A stretch of 64,000 nucleotides of DNA from an uncultured Rikenellaceae bacterium (lineage in GTDB: Bacteria > Bacteroidota > Bacteroidia > Bacteroidales > Rikenellaceae). Under the pieces are notes generated by a model. That model was not told where the DNA came from. It made no database searches and saw nothing but the letters and a program-made list of their open reading frames with translations. The stretch covers positions 1 through 64,000 of the forward strand of contig CAMLTW010000007.1 of the NCBI GenBank assembly GCA_946486375.1. The letters run 5' to 3'. Positions 43,965-53,249 of the stretch are shown here, piece by piece (position 1 is the first letter of the stretch; each line of letters starts with the position of its first letter). The position numbers and the translations under genes were made by a program.

Positions 43965-45512
43965 ATGAAAACCCGTTACCTGACATTTTTCGCCGCCCTG
44001 CTGCTGGGCGTATCCGTAGTCCGGGCACAGACGTCCGCCGACGTACTGCGGTTTTCGCAGTACAACTACGGATTCGGCACCGCCCGTTCCGCCGCCATGG
44101 GGGGCGCTTTCGCCTCCCTCGGTGCCGACATGAGCGCGGCGGCCCTCAATCCCGCCGGATTCGGCATGTACCTCGGTTCGGAATTCGCCGTCAGTCCTTC
44201 GCTGACGATCCATTCGGTCAAAAGCTCCTTTTCCGGCGATAACTTTTCCTCCTCGGTCAGCGACGACAGAACGGTGTTCGCGCTGAACACGGTCGGAGCG
44301 GCCATGAACGTTTACCGCGGCACGGGAGCGCTGACCGGAGTCACGGCGGCGGTCACCTACACCAAGCTGGCCGATTTCAATTCCCGCGCCGGGACTTACG
44401 GAAGGTCGTCGTGGTCGATGGCCGATATTTTCGTCGACCGGCTCAACGGTTACTCCCCGGCCATTCCTCCTTCCGCACTGGAAGCTCCCTCGGACGACGT
44501 TTACCGGGCGTTCCGGAATTACCCGACCGGGCTGTGGAATTCCATCATGGCCTATCAGTCCTACCTGCTCGACTACAACGGCAGCCAGTACACCCTGGAA
44601 GGGCTGCTGAGCCCCGGTGCGGTTTCGCGTCCCGATCTGCGCCACAGCGCGCGCGGAAGCATCGGGGAATACGGATTTTCCGGCGGTTTCAACTTTTCCA
44701 ACCTGATCTACTTCGGGCTTTCGCTCGGCGTGCAGGACATCTATTACCGCGACCGCACCGACTATTCCGAAACCTACACGGACAATTCCGGTTCGCTGAC
44801 CTCCTTCAACCTCGGACAGCAGTTGCGGATGACCGCTTCGGCGGTGAACGTGAAGTTCGGTCTCATTGCGATGCCCGTCGAAGGGCTGCGCATCGGAGCC
44901 GCTTTCCATACGCCCACTTACATCAACGTGAGCGAGGAATACAGCGCCGACATGGTGACCCACATCGCCGGGGAACAGCCGGGCGGTTCGGACACCCCTT
45001 ACCTGCTGAACGATTACAAGATGAGAACCCCCATGCGTCTGATCCTGGGGGCTTCCTACCAGTTCGGGGCCACGGGCATCCTTTCCGTCGACTACGAACG
45101 GGTGTGGTACGACAAGATGAAGATGAAAAGCAGCGAAGACCGGCTGCTGGAAGGGGACATCGACCGGGAGGTGAGCGACCGTTACAAGGCGGCCGACAAT
45201 TTCCGGATCGGAGCCGAAGCGGTCATTTATCCGCAGTTCTACCTGCGGGCCGGCTATGCCTTTTACGGCAGCATGTTCAAACACAAGGAAACTTCCGACC
45301 AGGGCATGACGCAGAACATCTCCGGCGGGATCGGCTACCGAACCGGTTTCTTCTTCGCCGATCTGGCCTATATTTACATGCGCAGCGATTACCAGCCCTA
45401 CCGGTTCTACGATTTCACCTCGCCCATCGACGGGGCGCACATCGCCACCGGCGACGTGAACACCCGTTCCACCCGGCACAACATCACCCTGACCATGGGC
45501 GTGCGGTTCTGA
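43965..45512 (+). CDS. OmpP1/FadL-family outer-membrane protein
   Basis: This 515-residue protein has a signal peptide (MKTRYLTFFAALLLGVSVVRA). The FadL-like N-terminal signature GTARSAAMGGAFASLGADMSAAALNPAGFGMY follows, then alternating barrel strands, ending in NITLTMGVRF with terminal Phe. It should form an outer-membrane channel for hydrophobic molecules. The start at 43965 follows a strong AGGAGG, rare in this window; the 14 codons before it are discarded. It is followed by a terminator and asd. Confidence 0.87.
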   Translation: MKTRYLTFFAALLLGVSVVRAQTSADVLRFSQYNYGFGTARSAAMGGAFASLGADMSAAALNPAGFGMYLGSEFAVSPSLTIHSVKSSFSGDNFSSSVSDDRTVFALNTVGAAMNVYRGTGALTGVTAAVTYTKLADFNSRAGTYGRSSWSMADIFVDRLNGYSPAIPPSALEAPSDDVYRAFRNYPTGLWNSIMAYQSYLLDYNGSQYTLEGLLSPGAVSRPDLRHSARGSIGEYGFSGGFNFSNLIYFGLSLGVQDIYYRDRTDYSETYTDNSGSLTSFNLGQQLRMTASAVNVKFGLIAMPVEGLRIGAAFHTPTYINVSEEYSADMVTHIAGEQPGGSDTPYLLNDYKMRTPMRLILGASYQFGATGILSVDYERVWYDKMKMKSSEDRLLEGDIDREVSDRYKAADNFRIGAEAVIYPQFYLRAGYAFYGSMFKHKETSDQGMTQNISGGIGYRTGFFFADLAYIYMRSDYQPYRFYDFTSPIDGAHIATGDVNTRSTRHNITLTMGVRF

Positions 45513-45544
45513 CTGCCTGCATTTCTGCACCTGTAAACGAAAAG

Positions 45545-45569
45545 TGCGCCTCCATTCGGGCGCATTTTT
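45545..45569 (+). terminator. terminator after the OmpP1/FadL-like gene
   Basis: TGCGCC (45545-45550) pairs with GGCGCA (45559-45564) and is followed by TTTTT. Confidence 0.75.
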
Positions 45570-45621
45570 CAGATACTTGTTTTTGTATTTTTAACAAAAA
45601 TATAAAATTTTAAACATACTC

Positions 45622-45651
45622 TTGGTTATTCCCTTTTCTTCCGTACCTTTG
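45622..45651 (+). promoter_or_regulatory. Bacteroidetes promoter of asd
   Basis: TTGG at 45622 and TACCTTTG at 45644-45651 are 19 bases apart. This fits the -33/-7 arrangement, 78 bases before the asd ATG. Confidence 0.6.
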
Positions 45652-45729
45652 CGACGCATTTGAAATCGTCCGACGGGGGAAACGGGTTTTTCCGGAACGG
45701 ACGGCGTACCCAACCTAAAATTTCAAACG

Positions 45730-46737
45730 ATGAAAGTAGCCATAGTAGGAGCCAGCGGCGCGGTGGGACAGGAGTTCCTGCGCGTGCTTGCCGAACGGAA
45801 TTTTCCGATCGACGAACTGCTGTTGTTCGGTTCTTCGCGCAGTGCGGGGAGCGAATACGAATTCCGGGGAAAGCGGGTACCGGTAAAACTGCTTCAGCAC
45901 AACGACGATTTCAAAGGAGTGGATATCGTCTTCGCTTCGGCGGGAGCGGGCACTTCCAAAGAATATCAGCATACGATTACGAAACACGGAGCGGTGATGA
46001 TCGACAATTCCAGCGCTTTCCGGATGGACGCCGACGTGCCGCTGGTCGTGCCGGAGGTGAATCCGGAGGACGCCCTGAACCGGCCCCGGAACATCATCGC
46101 CAATCCCAACTGTACGACGATCCAGATGGTGGTGGCCCTGAAAGCCGTCGAAAACCTTTCGCACATTCGCCGCGTGCATGTGGCGACCTATCAGGCGGCC
46201 AGCGGCGCCGGGGCGGCGGCGATGGAAGAACTGAAGGAACAGTACCGTCAACTGTCGGCGGGCGAGGAACCGACGGTGGAAAAATTCGTCTATCAGCTGG
46301 CCTACAACGTCATTCCGCAGGTGGACGTGTTCACCGACAACGGCTATACGAAGGAGGAGATGAAAATGTTCAACGAAACCCGGAAAATCATGCATTCGGA
46401 CATTCAGGTGAGCGCCATGTGCGTGCGGGTGCCGGTGATGCGGGCGCATTCGGAATCCGTCTGGGTGGAAACCGAACGGCCCCTGTCGATCGCCGAGGTG
46501 CGCGAGGCGTTCGCCGCCGCACCGGGGGTGGTGCTGATGGACGAGCCGGAAGAAAAGAAATACCCGATGCCGCTGTTTCTGGCGGGAGGCGATCCGGTGT
46601 ACGTGGGACGGATTCGCAAGGACCTGTCCGATCCGAACGGGCTGACGTTCTGGTGCGTCAGCGACCAGATCCGCAAGGGGGCGGCCCTGAACGCCGTACA
46701 GATCGCCGAATACCTGGTGGAAAAGGGACTGAAATAG
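45730..46737 (+). CDS. asd: aspartate-semialdehyde dehydrogenase
   Basis: This 335-residue NADPH enzyme makes aspartate semialdehyde, precursor of lysine, diaminopimelate, threonine and methionine. It has the dinucleotide loop [14 protein letters not shown] (about 7-20), the active Cys128 in [10 protein letters not shown], and the catalytic His region [15 protein letters not shown]. It is a monocistronic gene with a clear promoter and a strong terminator. Its product feeds MetX at 31 kb and cell-wall synthesis. Confidence 0.96.
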   Translation: MKVAIVGASGAVGQEFLRVLAERNFPIDELLLFGSSRSAGSEYEFRGKRVPVKLLQHNDDFKGVDIVFASAGAGTSKEYQHTITKHGAVMIDNSSAFRMDADVPLVVPEVNPEDALNRPRNIIANPNCTTIQMVVALKAVENLSHIRRVHVATYQAASGAGAAAMEELKEQYRQLSAGEEPTVEKFVYQLAYNVIPQVDVFTDNGYTKEEMKMFNETRKIMHSDIQVSAMCVRVPVMRAHSESVWVETERPLSIAEVREAFAAAPGVVLMDEPEEKKYPMPLFLAGGDPVYVGRIRKDLSDPNGLTFWCVSDQIRKGAALNAVQIAEYLVEKGLK

Positions 46738-46755
46738 GTTTTTCTGGAAACGGTA

Positions 46756-46790
46756 AACGCACGGCTTATGATTAAGCCGTGCGTTTTTTT
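46756..46790 (+). terminator. strong terminator of asd
   Basis: AACGCACGGCTT (46756-46767) pairs perfectly with AAGCCGTGCGTT (46774-46785) and a run of T follows to 46790. Confidence 0.9.
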
Positions 46791-47795
46791 GCCGCTTCGT
46801 TTTGCCCCTGCGTCATGTTAAACCGAGCAGGCGGGAGCCTGCGAGCTTACCGACCGCAGCCCGCAGTGGTTCCGCAGGAACGGTGCGGATGGAAGCGCAG
46901 GGAGGTAGCATTAACAACGTAAGTCGCGATGTGAGCATCTCTGTATAATACAGAAAACTAACAGAGATTAACCCGCCTTCGGCGGTTTTTCGTTGCTTCC
47001 GCTCGGCAGAGCCTGAATAAACTCGGCTCTGCTCTCGCTTACTCGCAACGTTGCCGCGTCGCTTCGCTCCTCGCAATGACGCGATGCAACCGGTTTCTTC
47101 TAACCGTTCCGGCATCTCTGCACTTTGCGTCATCCTGAGGAGGGCCGTAAGGTCCGACGTGAGGATCTCTGTCCAGCACAAAAAGAAAAAGATGCTCGCG
47201 TCGCAACTGCGTTGCAGGTGCTACTTCCCGCCGCTTTTTCCGCGCCGCCGGAGCGGTGCGCTGCGGGCTGCGGTCGGTGGGGTTCGCAGGCTTTCGCTCT
47301 AGTAAGTTAGCGTGTAACTTGTTGCGGATGCTGCCTCCCAAAGTTACCTCCCTGCAGTCGGTGAGCTCGTCCAGTCTTGCGGCTAACCTCGGTTCGCTCA
47401 ATCCGTGCCGTCTTTTGCCGGGGGATCGGATTTTCCCGCAAACCTGCCGATACCCGCCGACGCAACCACCCTTCCGGAGTCGCCGGAGCGACCGGTCGGT
47501 GAGCTCGCAGGCTCCCGCCTGCTCGGTTTAACATGACGCGGGATTGTAGTAGTTGTGGAAAGGCTGGAAGAGCCTTATATTGAGATTCCCACGCTCCGCC
47601 TACGGCTGCGCTCGGAATGACGCCTTGCAGCAGGTTCCCGCCAACCGTTCCGATACTTTTGGATTATGCGTCTTTGCGGAGCCGGGATAAAGGAACGACA
47701 CGATGAATCTATCGTTGAAAAACGGGAGAACCGTCGGCAAATTAGCAATTCTGGAAAAGTGATTGTGCGGGCTTCGCGGTACTTTTGTCATTGAG
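46791..47795. repeat. 1-kb intergenic block of shuffled repeats
   Basis: This is the largest non-coding gap. From about 46808 to 47625 it is almost wholly built of repeat modules in mixed orientation. In order they are: GTCATGTTAAACCGAGCAGG; GCAGGGAGGTAGCATTAAC; AACCCGCCTTCGGCGGTTTTT with a TTCG-loop hairpin; the reversed GCGAGGAGCGAAGCGACG unit; AACCGGTTTCTTCTAACC; a CCTGAGGAGGGCCGTAAGG unit; and a final copy of the 43.5-kb string. Bases 47630-47795 are unique and include the promoter region of the AraC-type gene. No gene was supported. Confidence 0.85.
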
Positions 47796-48659
47796 ATGGA
47801 AAAGAAAAGGTTAACGACGCAGGAAGATTACGGGCAGCGGGTAGACCGGGTGGTCATGTACATCCGCGAACACCTCGACCGGGAAATCGATATCCGTACG
47901 CTTGCCGGAATTTCGGGGTTTTCGCCGTTCCATTTTCACCGCATTATGCGGGGCTATCTGGGCGAACCCATCGGGGCGTTCATCGTGCGTACGCGGGTGG
48001 AGACGGCGGCCAAATTGCTGCGCTACACGGACATGCCCGTTTCCGACATCGCCTACCGGGTGGGTTACGACGCTCCGTCATCGCTCACCAAATCTTTCTG
48101 TAAACTTTTCGGCATCTCTCCCAAAGCGTATCGTCTAACCAAAAATTATCGGATCATGACTGCACAGCAATCGAAACCGGAAGTAAAACTGAGCCGCGGA
48201 AAAGCGGTGGAACTGGAGCCGAAAACGGTTCTCTACATCAGCGCGTCGGGGGATTACAAAAATGTGGATTACAGCAGTATGTACCTGCGGATGTGGGAGG
48301 AGATCAAACGTCAGGGCCTTTTCTCGGCCGGGATCGAGCATCTGGCGCTCTACCACGACAATCCGGAGATCACGGCCGAGGAGAACCTCAAATGCGACGT
48401 TTGTATCCGGGTGTGCAAACCGGCCCGGCCCAACGGCGATATCGGCGTGAAAACCTTCGGCGGAGGACGCTTTGCCATGTTCACCTATATCGGGGAATAC
48501 CGGAAGATCGGCGCGGCTTACGACCGGATCTACGGCGAACTGCTGGCCGAGGGAGGGTTCCGGGCACGGGGCAACTATTGCTTCGAGAAATACGTCAGCG
48601 ATCCCCGCCGAACCGCACCCGAAAAGCTGAAAACGGAAATTTACATTCCGATCGAATAG
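47796..48659 (+). CDS. AraC-family regulator with GyrI-like effector domain
   Basis: This 287-residue transcription factor of the Rob/SoxS-like layout has an N-terminal AraC double helix-turn-helix (about residues 5-105; REIDIRTLAGISGFSPFHFHRIMR and PVSDIAYRVGYDAPSSLTKSFCK). A GyrI-like small-molecule domain follows (about 125-287; ending EKLKTEIYIPIE). Such proteins usually sense amphipathic drugs and control efflux genes. No efflux gene is adjacent here. ATG at 47796 is preferred over an upstream in-frame start because MEKKRLTTQEDYG is the family's usual beginning. Confidence 0.88.
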   Translation: MEKKRLTTQEDYGQRVDRVVMYIREHLDREIDIRTLAGISGFSPFHFHRIMRGYLGEPIGAFIVRTRVETAAKLLRYTDMPVSDIAYRVGYDAPSSLTKSFCKLFGISPKAYRLTKNYRIMTAQQSKPEVKLSRGKAVELEPKTVLYISASGDYKNVDYSSMYLRMWEEIKRQGLFSAGIEHLALYHDNPEITAEENLKCDVCIRVCKPARPNGDIGVKTFGGGRFAMFTYIGEYRKIGAAYDRIYGELLAEGGFRARGNYCFEKYVSDPRRTAPEKLKTEIYIPIE

Positions 48660-48976
48660 CAACCGAGCCGTCGGACGACTCCGGCCCCGAAATCTTTTTT
48701 ACCGGTTCGGAGGGAAAGACGGAAAGTTCTCTCCAGCCCGGTAAAAAATGGAAAACATTCGTCCCGCCGGATGCCGTAAGCAATCCGTTGTCGAAACAAA
48801 TGTTTTCCATATTCTTAACCGGGTATTTCCGTGCACAAAAGCGCGAAAATACCCGGTTCTTATATTCAGGATACCGGTCGCCCTACACTGCCGGACACAT
48901 CGTTCTGCGCCCCGATGGCCCTGTCGGTTCCGCGTACGAAACCCGCACCAAGGCCCGTTCTATCCCCGGCAAACGC
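48660..48976. repeat. intergenic region with three consecutive inverted repeats
   Basis: Three inverted repeats follow each other between convergent genes. First: TTTTTTACCGG (48696-48706) with CCGGTAAAAAA (48738-48748). Second: ATGGAAAACATT (48748-48759) with AATGTTTTCCAT (48799-48810). Third: AACCGGGTATTTCCG (48817-48831) with CGAAAATACCCGGTT (48844-48858), one mismatch. The first two are perfect. One could be a terminator for the convergent pair; three are not explained. Confidence 0.75.
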
Positions 48977-49531
48977 TCAATCCTCCTCGTCCGAAGAGCC
49001 TGCGGCTTCCGCCGCCTCTTCTTGCTCCCGTTTCGCCGCTTTCGCCTCCAGCACCCGCCGGATCAGATCGTCGGCATCGTCGCAGTTGATGACGTAAATG
49101 TCCTCGTAAATATCCTCGATCCGCACGAAATCCTTCCACGCCGTCGCATACACCTTGAAGCAGGACATTTCGGAAAATCCGTAATAGTAACCGTAATATC
49201 CGAAAAACCCGTAGCTTCCCAGCAGCGGCACCGCGTACTTCATTTCCCGCCTGTCCATCCGCCGGATCGTCTCCACGTCTTCCACCGCGATCCGGGTCAG
49301 TTCCACCACGCAATGAATTTCGAGCGCGTTTTCATCCACGCTGACGTATTTGGGAATGGAGAGCACGTAGAGCGCCAGCACCGCCGCCCCGAACGTCAGG
49401 AACCATGCCGGGAGGAATCCGCTGATGCTGTAAAACGAGAGGAATGCGATTACTCCCGCCAGCACCAGCGAAATCGCCGCCGTAATCCGTTTCGTCCGTT
49501 TGTCGAACGTATAACGATACACTTTCCGCAT
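48977..49531 (-). CDS. membrane protein with PH-like domain, unknown function
   Basis: This 184-residue protein has two N-terminal membrane helices (about residues 16-34 and 38-58). A cytoplasmic region resembling bacterial PH-like domains follows (IPKYVSVDENALEIHCVVELTRIAVEDVETIRRM, then YVINCDDADDLIRRVLEA). An Ala/Glu/Asp-rich acidic tail ends the protein. A Tyr/Gly/Phe-rich stretch (GSYGFFGYYGYYYGFS) lies mid-protein. Function unknown. It starts 19 bases after fucI on the same strand and may be co-transcribed with it. Confidence 0.65.
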   Translation of the reverse strand: MRKVYRYTFDKRTKRITAAISLVLAGVIAFLSFYSISGFLPAWFLTFGAAVLALYVLSIPKYVSVDENALEIHCVVELTRIAVEDVETIRRMDRREMKYAVPLLGSYGFFGYYGYYYGFSEMSCFKVYATAWKDFVRIEDIYEDIYVINCDDADDLIRRVLEAKAAKREQEEAAEAAGSSDEED

Positions 49532-49550
49532 CCTGCGCTCCCGGCCTTAC

Positions 49551-51338
49551 CTATTTATAGAGAGCCCCGTAGTTCTTGCAGGCCCGGTAGTCGGAACCTT
49601 CCGGATCCATGCCGAAAGCGGCCCATGCGCTCGGGCGGAAGATCAGCTTCGGATCGACGTTGTGCATGCAGACCGGGATCCGCAGCATGGAGGCCAGCGT
49701 GATCAGATCGGCCCCGATGTGCCCGTAGCTGAAGGCTCCGTGGTTGGCGCCCCAGTTGTTCATCACCGAATAGACGTCGCGGAAGGCTCCTTCGCCCGTC
49801 AGCCGGGGAGCGAACCACGTGGTCGGCCACGTGCGGTCGGTGCGTTCGTTCAGCAGTTTGTGCACTTCCGGATCGAGTTCCACCGTATAGCCTTCGGCGA
49901 TCTGCAGAACGGGTCCCAGCCCTTTGACGATGTTGATCCGCGACAGCGTCACCGGCATCCCGCCTTTGGAGAGGTACTGGGACGAGAATCCGCCGCCCCG
50001 GAAATAATCCCGGTTCCCCGGATACCACGTCACCGCCTCCATGCAGGCGTCCGCCTCTTCCGGAGTGATTTCCCAGAACGGCTTCATGGCCGGTTTTCCG
50101 TCGCGGTTCTGCATCCCCGTGCCGTCGATGGCCGCCGATCCCGAATTGATCAGGTGGATGATGCCGCCCGCCGCCTTGCCGGTCAGTTCTTTTCCCGTCA
50201 CGCGCTTCACGGCTTCCGGACTCCAGTAGGTGCGGATGTCGGCGAAGACCTGCGCGCTGTTCGTCAGCAGGTTGCCCAGCAGCATCGTCACTCCGTTCAG
50301 CGAATCGTTTTCGGTCGCCACGATGAATGCCTGCCGGATGCCGTTCCAGTCGAACGACGAATTGAGCATGGCTTCGGCGAAGTCGCCGTTCGGCATGTGG
50401 TCCGTCCACTGACGCTGTCCCTGGAAACCGGATGCCAGGGCGTTGAAACCGAGGGATTCCTCGTTGTATCCCATCTCTTTCAGCTTCGGATTCCCGATCA
50501 TCATGTCGCGGATGATGAGGGTCATTTTCACCACGTATTCCCACACCTCGTCCAGCCGCGCCCGGTCGAACTGCTTGGCCGGCACGTTGAAGTCCGTCCC
50601 TTCGTGCGGTTTGCAGTGTTTCTTCGTCCATTCCATCGCCCGCGCGAATTCTTCCTTGTCGTAGATGCCTTCGTTCACCCGGCGGATGATTTCGGACATG
50701 TCCACGTATTCGTTCCGCATCCCCAGATAGGTCTGGAAAAAATCGGAGTCCACCACGGAACCCGCGATCCCCATCGCCACGGAGCCGATCGAAAGATAGG
50801 ACTTGCCCCGCATCGTAGCCACGGCCACCGCCGCACGGGCGAAACGGAGAATCTTTTCCTGCACGTCCGCCGGAATGGCGCTGTCGTCGGCTTCCTGCAC
50901 ATCGTGTCCGTAAATGCCGAAGGCCGGCATCCCTTTCTGGTTATGCCCGGCCAGCGCCGCCGCCAGGTACACCGCTCCCGGACGCTCCGTGCCGTTGAAT
51001 CCCCAGATGGCTTTCGGAAGCCGGTCGTCGTAGTCGATGGTTTCCGTCCCGTAGCACCAGCACGGGGTTACGCTGATGGTAGCGCCCACACCCTCTTTCC
51101 GGAATTTTTCGGCGCACGCCGCCGCCTCGGGCACCCGTCCGATGGTGGAATCGGCGATCACGCACTGTACGGGCGTTCCGTCCGCATACCGCAGCCGGCT
51201 GCTGATCAGCTCCGCCACGCTGCGCGCCATGGCCATCGTTCGTTCTTCCAGCGATTCCCGGATGCCGTTTTCACGCGCATCGATGATCGGACGTATCCCG
51301 ATCCTGGGGTTTTCCGCCACATACCGTTTCGTTTTCAT
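49551..51338 (-). CDS. fucI: L-fucose isomerase
   Basis: This 595-residue cytoplasmic Mn2+ enzyme interconverts L-fucose and L-fuculose (and D-arabinose and D-ribulose). It matches the family in length and in stretches such as [61 protein letters not shown] and [20 protein letters not shown] near the C-terminus, which holds a metal-ligand His. Fuculokinase, aldolase and a fucose permease are not adjacent. A promoter lies just upstream and an AraC-type regulator is divergent. Confidence 0.95.
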   Translation of the reverse strand: MKTKRYVAENPRIGIRPIIDARENGIRESLEERTMAMARSVAELISSRLRYADGTPVQCVIADSTIGRVPEAAACAEKFRKEGVGATISVTPCWCYGTETIDYDDRLPKAIWGFNGTERPGAVYLAAALAGHNQKGMPAFGIYGHDVQEADDSAIPADVQEKILRFARAAVAVATMRGKSYLSIGSVAMGIAGSVVDSDFFQTYLGMRNEYVDMSEIIRRVNEGIYDKEEFARAMEWTKKHCKPHEGTDFNVPAKQFDRARLDEVWEYVVKMTLIIRDMMIGNPKLKEMGYNEESLGFNALASGFQGQRQWTDHMPNGDFAEAMLNSSFDWNGIRQAFIVATENDSLNGVTMLLGNLLTNSAQVFADIRTYWSPEAVKRVTGKELTGKAAGGIIHLINSGSAAIDGTGMQNRDGKPAMKPFWEITPEEADACMEAVTWYPGNRDYFRGGGFSSQYLSKGGMPVTLSRINIVKGLGPVLQIAEGYTVELDPEVHKLLNERTDRTWPTTWFAPRLTGEGAFRDVYSVMNNWGANHGAFSYGHIGADLITLASMLRIPVCMHNVDPKLIFRPSAWAAFGMDPEGSDYRACKNYGALYK

Positions 51339-51373
51339 GAGAGTTATCGTTTTATAAGGGTTTTACATACAGG

Positions 51374-51404
51374 TAAAGATAGAGATTCCGTCCAACATTT
51401 CCAA
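51374..51404 (-). promoter_or_regulatory. promoter of fucI
   Basis: On the minus strand TTGG (51401-51404) is followed 20 bases after its TTG by TATCTTTA (51374-51381), close to TAnnTTTG. It lies about 36 bases before the fucI ATG. Confidence 0.5.
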
Positions 51405-51581
51405 CGGCGGAAACCTTTTTTCTTCCCGCCCCTCCCGGTATTGAACCTTCCGGACCTTTCTCAGGATTCCGCAGTCGTTAATTTGTATTTATTGTTACTT
51501 TTCGAAACGTTTGATGTAGGGTTTAAATCGTATATTTTCATGAATAGTAGTAATTAATATTAAAAAAATCTCTTACTTCGA

Positions 51582-51612
51582 TTGCATTATTAAATATAAA
51601 AATCTATATTTG
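51582..51612 (+). promoter_or_regulatory. promoter of the divergent AraC regulator
   Basis: TTG at 51582-51584 and TATATTTG at 51605-51612 are 20 bases apart. This is an excellent Bacteroidetes -33/-7 match, about 107 bases before the ATG. Confidence 0.65.
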
Positions 51613-51719
51613 CGTCGTGCTTTACTACCAGGATATCCGAAAGCGCCCGAACGGGGAAGAGTATAATTATATAAAAACATATTAAAGACAACAATCGTAT
51701 TAACGCAAAATTCAAAGTT

Positions 51720-52646
51720 ATGCCAGAACGAACTACCAACGGCTTGCAACAGCCCACGATCGTGAAGTACGCACAACCGTACCGGAACGGAATTCAGTCC
51801 CACACCCTCCACCGCCATGCCATCGGTTATGTTCTCCGCGGCAAAAAGTACATCTATTACGGCGATGTACGGCATGAGGTCAACCGCGGAGACGTCTTTT
51901 ACCTCAGTACCGGACACCACTACACGGAAGACATCCCCGAACCCAACAAACCGTTCGAACAGATCGTCTTTTATTACGACACCGAACAACTGAACAAGAT
52001 ACTGAATCATCTGAGCATCACCTATCAGATGAACATCACCAACGACCACAGTTGTCCCAATTGCGACAAACAGCCCGATGTGATCTATCCGGCCTGGAGC
52101 ACGCTGCGCAACTTCTTCACCACTATCAACCAGTACATCAAGGAAGACGTGTTCGGGAACGACGAAACGGCCGAAACGATCAAAATCACCGAACTGATCT
52201 ACCTGCTCATCACCAACAACGAGTGCTGCCTGAAGAACAAGATTCTGAGCAACATCGACACCATGACGGCCAATTTCGAGCAGACCATCCACGACAACAT
52301 CTTCAACAACATTTCCATCGACGAGCTGGCTCAAAAATGCAACAGAAGTTTGACTTCATTCAAGAAAGAGTTCAAAAAGCATTTTTACGAACCGCCCCAC
52401 AAATGGTTCATCAAGCAGCGCCTGATGCATTCGAGACTGCTGCTGATCTCCACCAACAAATCGGTTTCGGAAATCGGCATCGAATGCAATTTCCCCAACA
52501 CCTCCCATTTCATCAAACTTTTCAAGAAGGAATTCGGCGTCACGCCGGTCAACTATCGTCACAACAGCGAACGGGGAATGGACATACAGGCCAAGACCCT
52601 CGGCAAAGGCACGGCGTTTGCGGCCAATCCGCAGACGGAATCGTGA
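51720..52646 (+). CDS. AraC-family transcriptional regulator
   Basis: This 308-residue regulator has an N-terminal cupin-like sensor (about residues 15-110; HRHAIGYVLRGKKYIYYG, then GDVFYLSTGHHYTEDI). A C-terminal AraC double helix-turn-helix follows (about 190-290; ISIDELAQKCNRSLTSFKKEFKKHF and SVSEIGIECNFPNTSHFIKLFKKEFGVTP). It is rich in Asn, Lys and Ile compared with neighbours and lies in AT-rich DNA, so it may be a later arrival. It is divergent from fucI, and sugar-responsive control of fucI is a plausible but untested guess. Confidence 0.9.
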   Translation: MPERTTNGLQQPTIVKYAQPYRNGIQSHTLHRHAIGYVLRGKKYIYYGDVRHEVNRGDVFYLSTGHHYTEDIPEPNKPFEQIVFYYDTEQLNKILNHLSITYQMNITNDHSCPNCDKQPDVIYPAWSTLRNFFTTINQYIKEDVFGNDETAETIKITELIYLLITNNECCLKNKILSNIDTMTANFEQTIHDNIFNNISIDELAQKCNRSLTSFKKEFKKHFYEPPHKWFIKQRLMHSRLLLISTNKSVSEIGIECNFPNTSHFIKLFKKEFGVTPVNYRHNSERGMDIQAKTLGKGTAFAANPQTES

Positions 52647-53249
52647 TCCTGAACGGATGAGGGAATCCGGACGCTGTTGTTGTAATTAATTATTGTATAT
52701 TTTGTCCCCGGTCGACCGGGGACTCGGAAACTATATAAAATTTTATAATAAATTTCAGTGGAACAATTATTTTAGAAAAGAACAGACGTCAGGTTCCCTT
52801 TTCCTTATTCTTCGAACTGAACGGCGGCGTTCCACAGCCGGTCGGTACATTCATTACAACCAAGCGATGCTTCGACGGGTTCCGGCCCGGAAAGAAATCA
52901 TAGTTCGTTCCCGTTTTCGGAAATCCGCCGGAAAGAACACGGGTATTCACGGTTAAATGCCGGGGATACCCGTGTATTCGTATCGCCGCGGGCCATTCCC
53001 CGTTTATCCGTTTTTTCCTGTCCGAACCGGCGGGCCGCCCCGTGCCGTCTTTCATACCATAAGACGGCTTTCGTTCGTTATATCGAGGCCGCAGCTATCG
53101 TCGGAACGCCGTTCGGCCGGCACAGCCGTCGTTTCGGCCCGACGCGCTTTTCCGGTGCGTCGTTTGCATGTTTCTCCGGGGCACGAAAAGTTTTTCCCCG
53201 GAAATTCCGGAATTAAAATTAGCTTTGCATGATCACCGTCACTCCCGAT
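52647..53249. other. intergenic region with a perfect 20-bp palindrome
   Basis: About 600 bases without a supported gene. GTCCCCGGTCGACCGGGGAC (52704-52723) is a perfect palindrome in otherwise AT-rich sequence, 57 bases past the AraC stop. Bases 52800-53160 are unremarkable and GC-rich. TAGCTTTG (53220-53227) is a -7-like element for uvrC. Confidence 0.6.
53220..53227 (+). promoter_or_regulatory. -7-like element at the uvrC start
   Basis: TAGCTTTG matches TAnnTTTG but ends one base before the first in-frame ATG (53229). If used, transcription would begin near that ATG and translation would start at the next one, 53250. Confidence 0.4.

Larger units (their letters stand above)
51339..51719. 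other. AT-rich divergent region between fucI and an AraC regulator
   Basis: This 381-base gap has no gene. The right half (about 51480-51719) is strongly AT-rich. It holds a promoter for each flanking gene. No clear AraC operator half-sites were recognised. Confidence 0.6.

Noticed and set aside
46808-47625. CRISPR array
   Set aside because: Repeats are of unequal length, irregularly spaced, in both orientations and without unique spacers or cas genes.
52693-52956. 87-codon frame between the AraC gene and uvrC
   Set aside because: No motif, no ribosome site, and it overlaps the palindrome.
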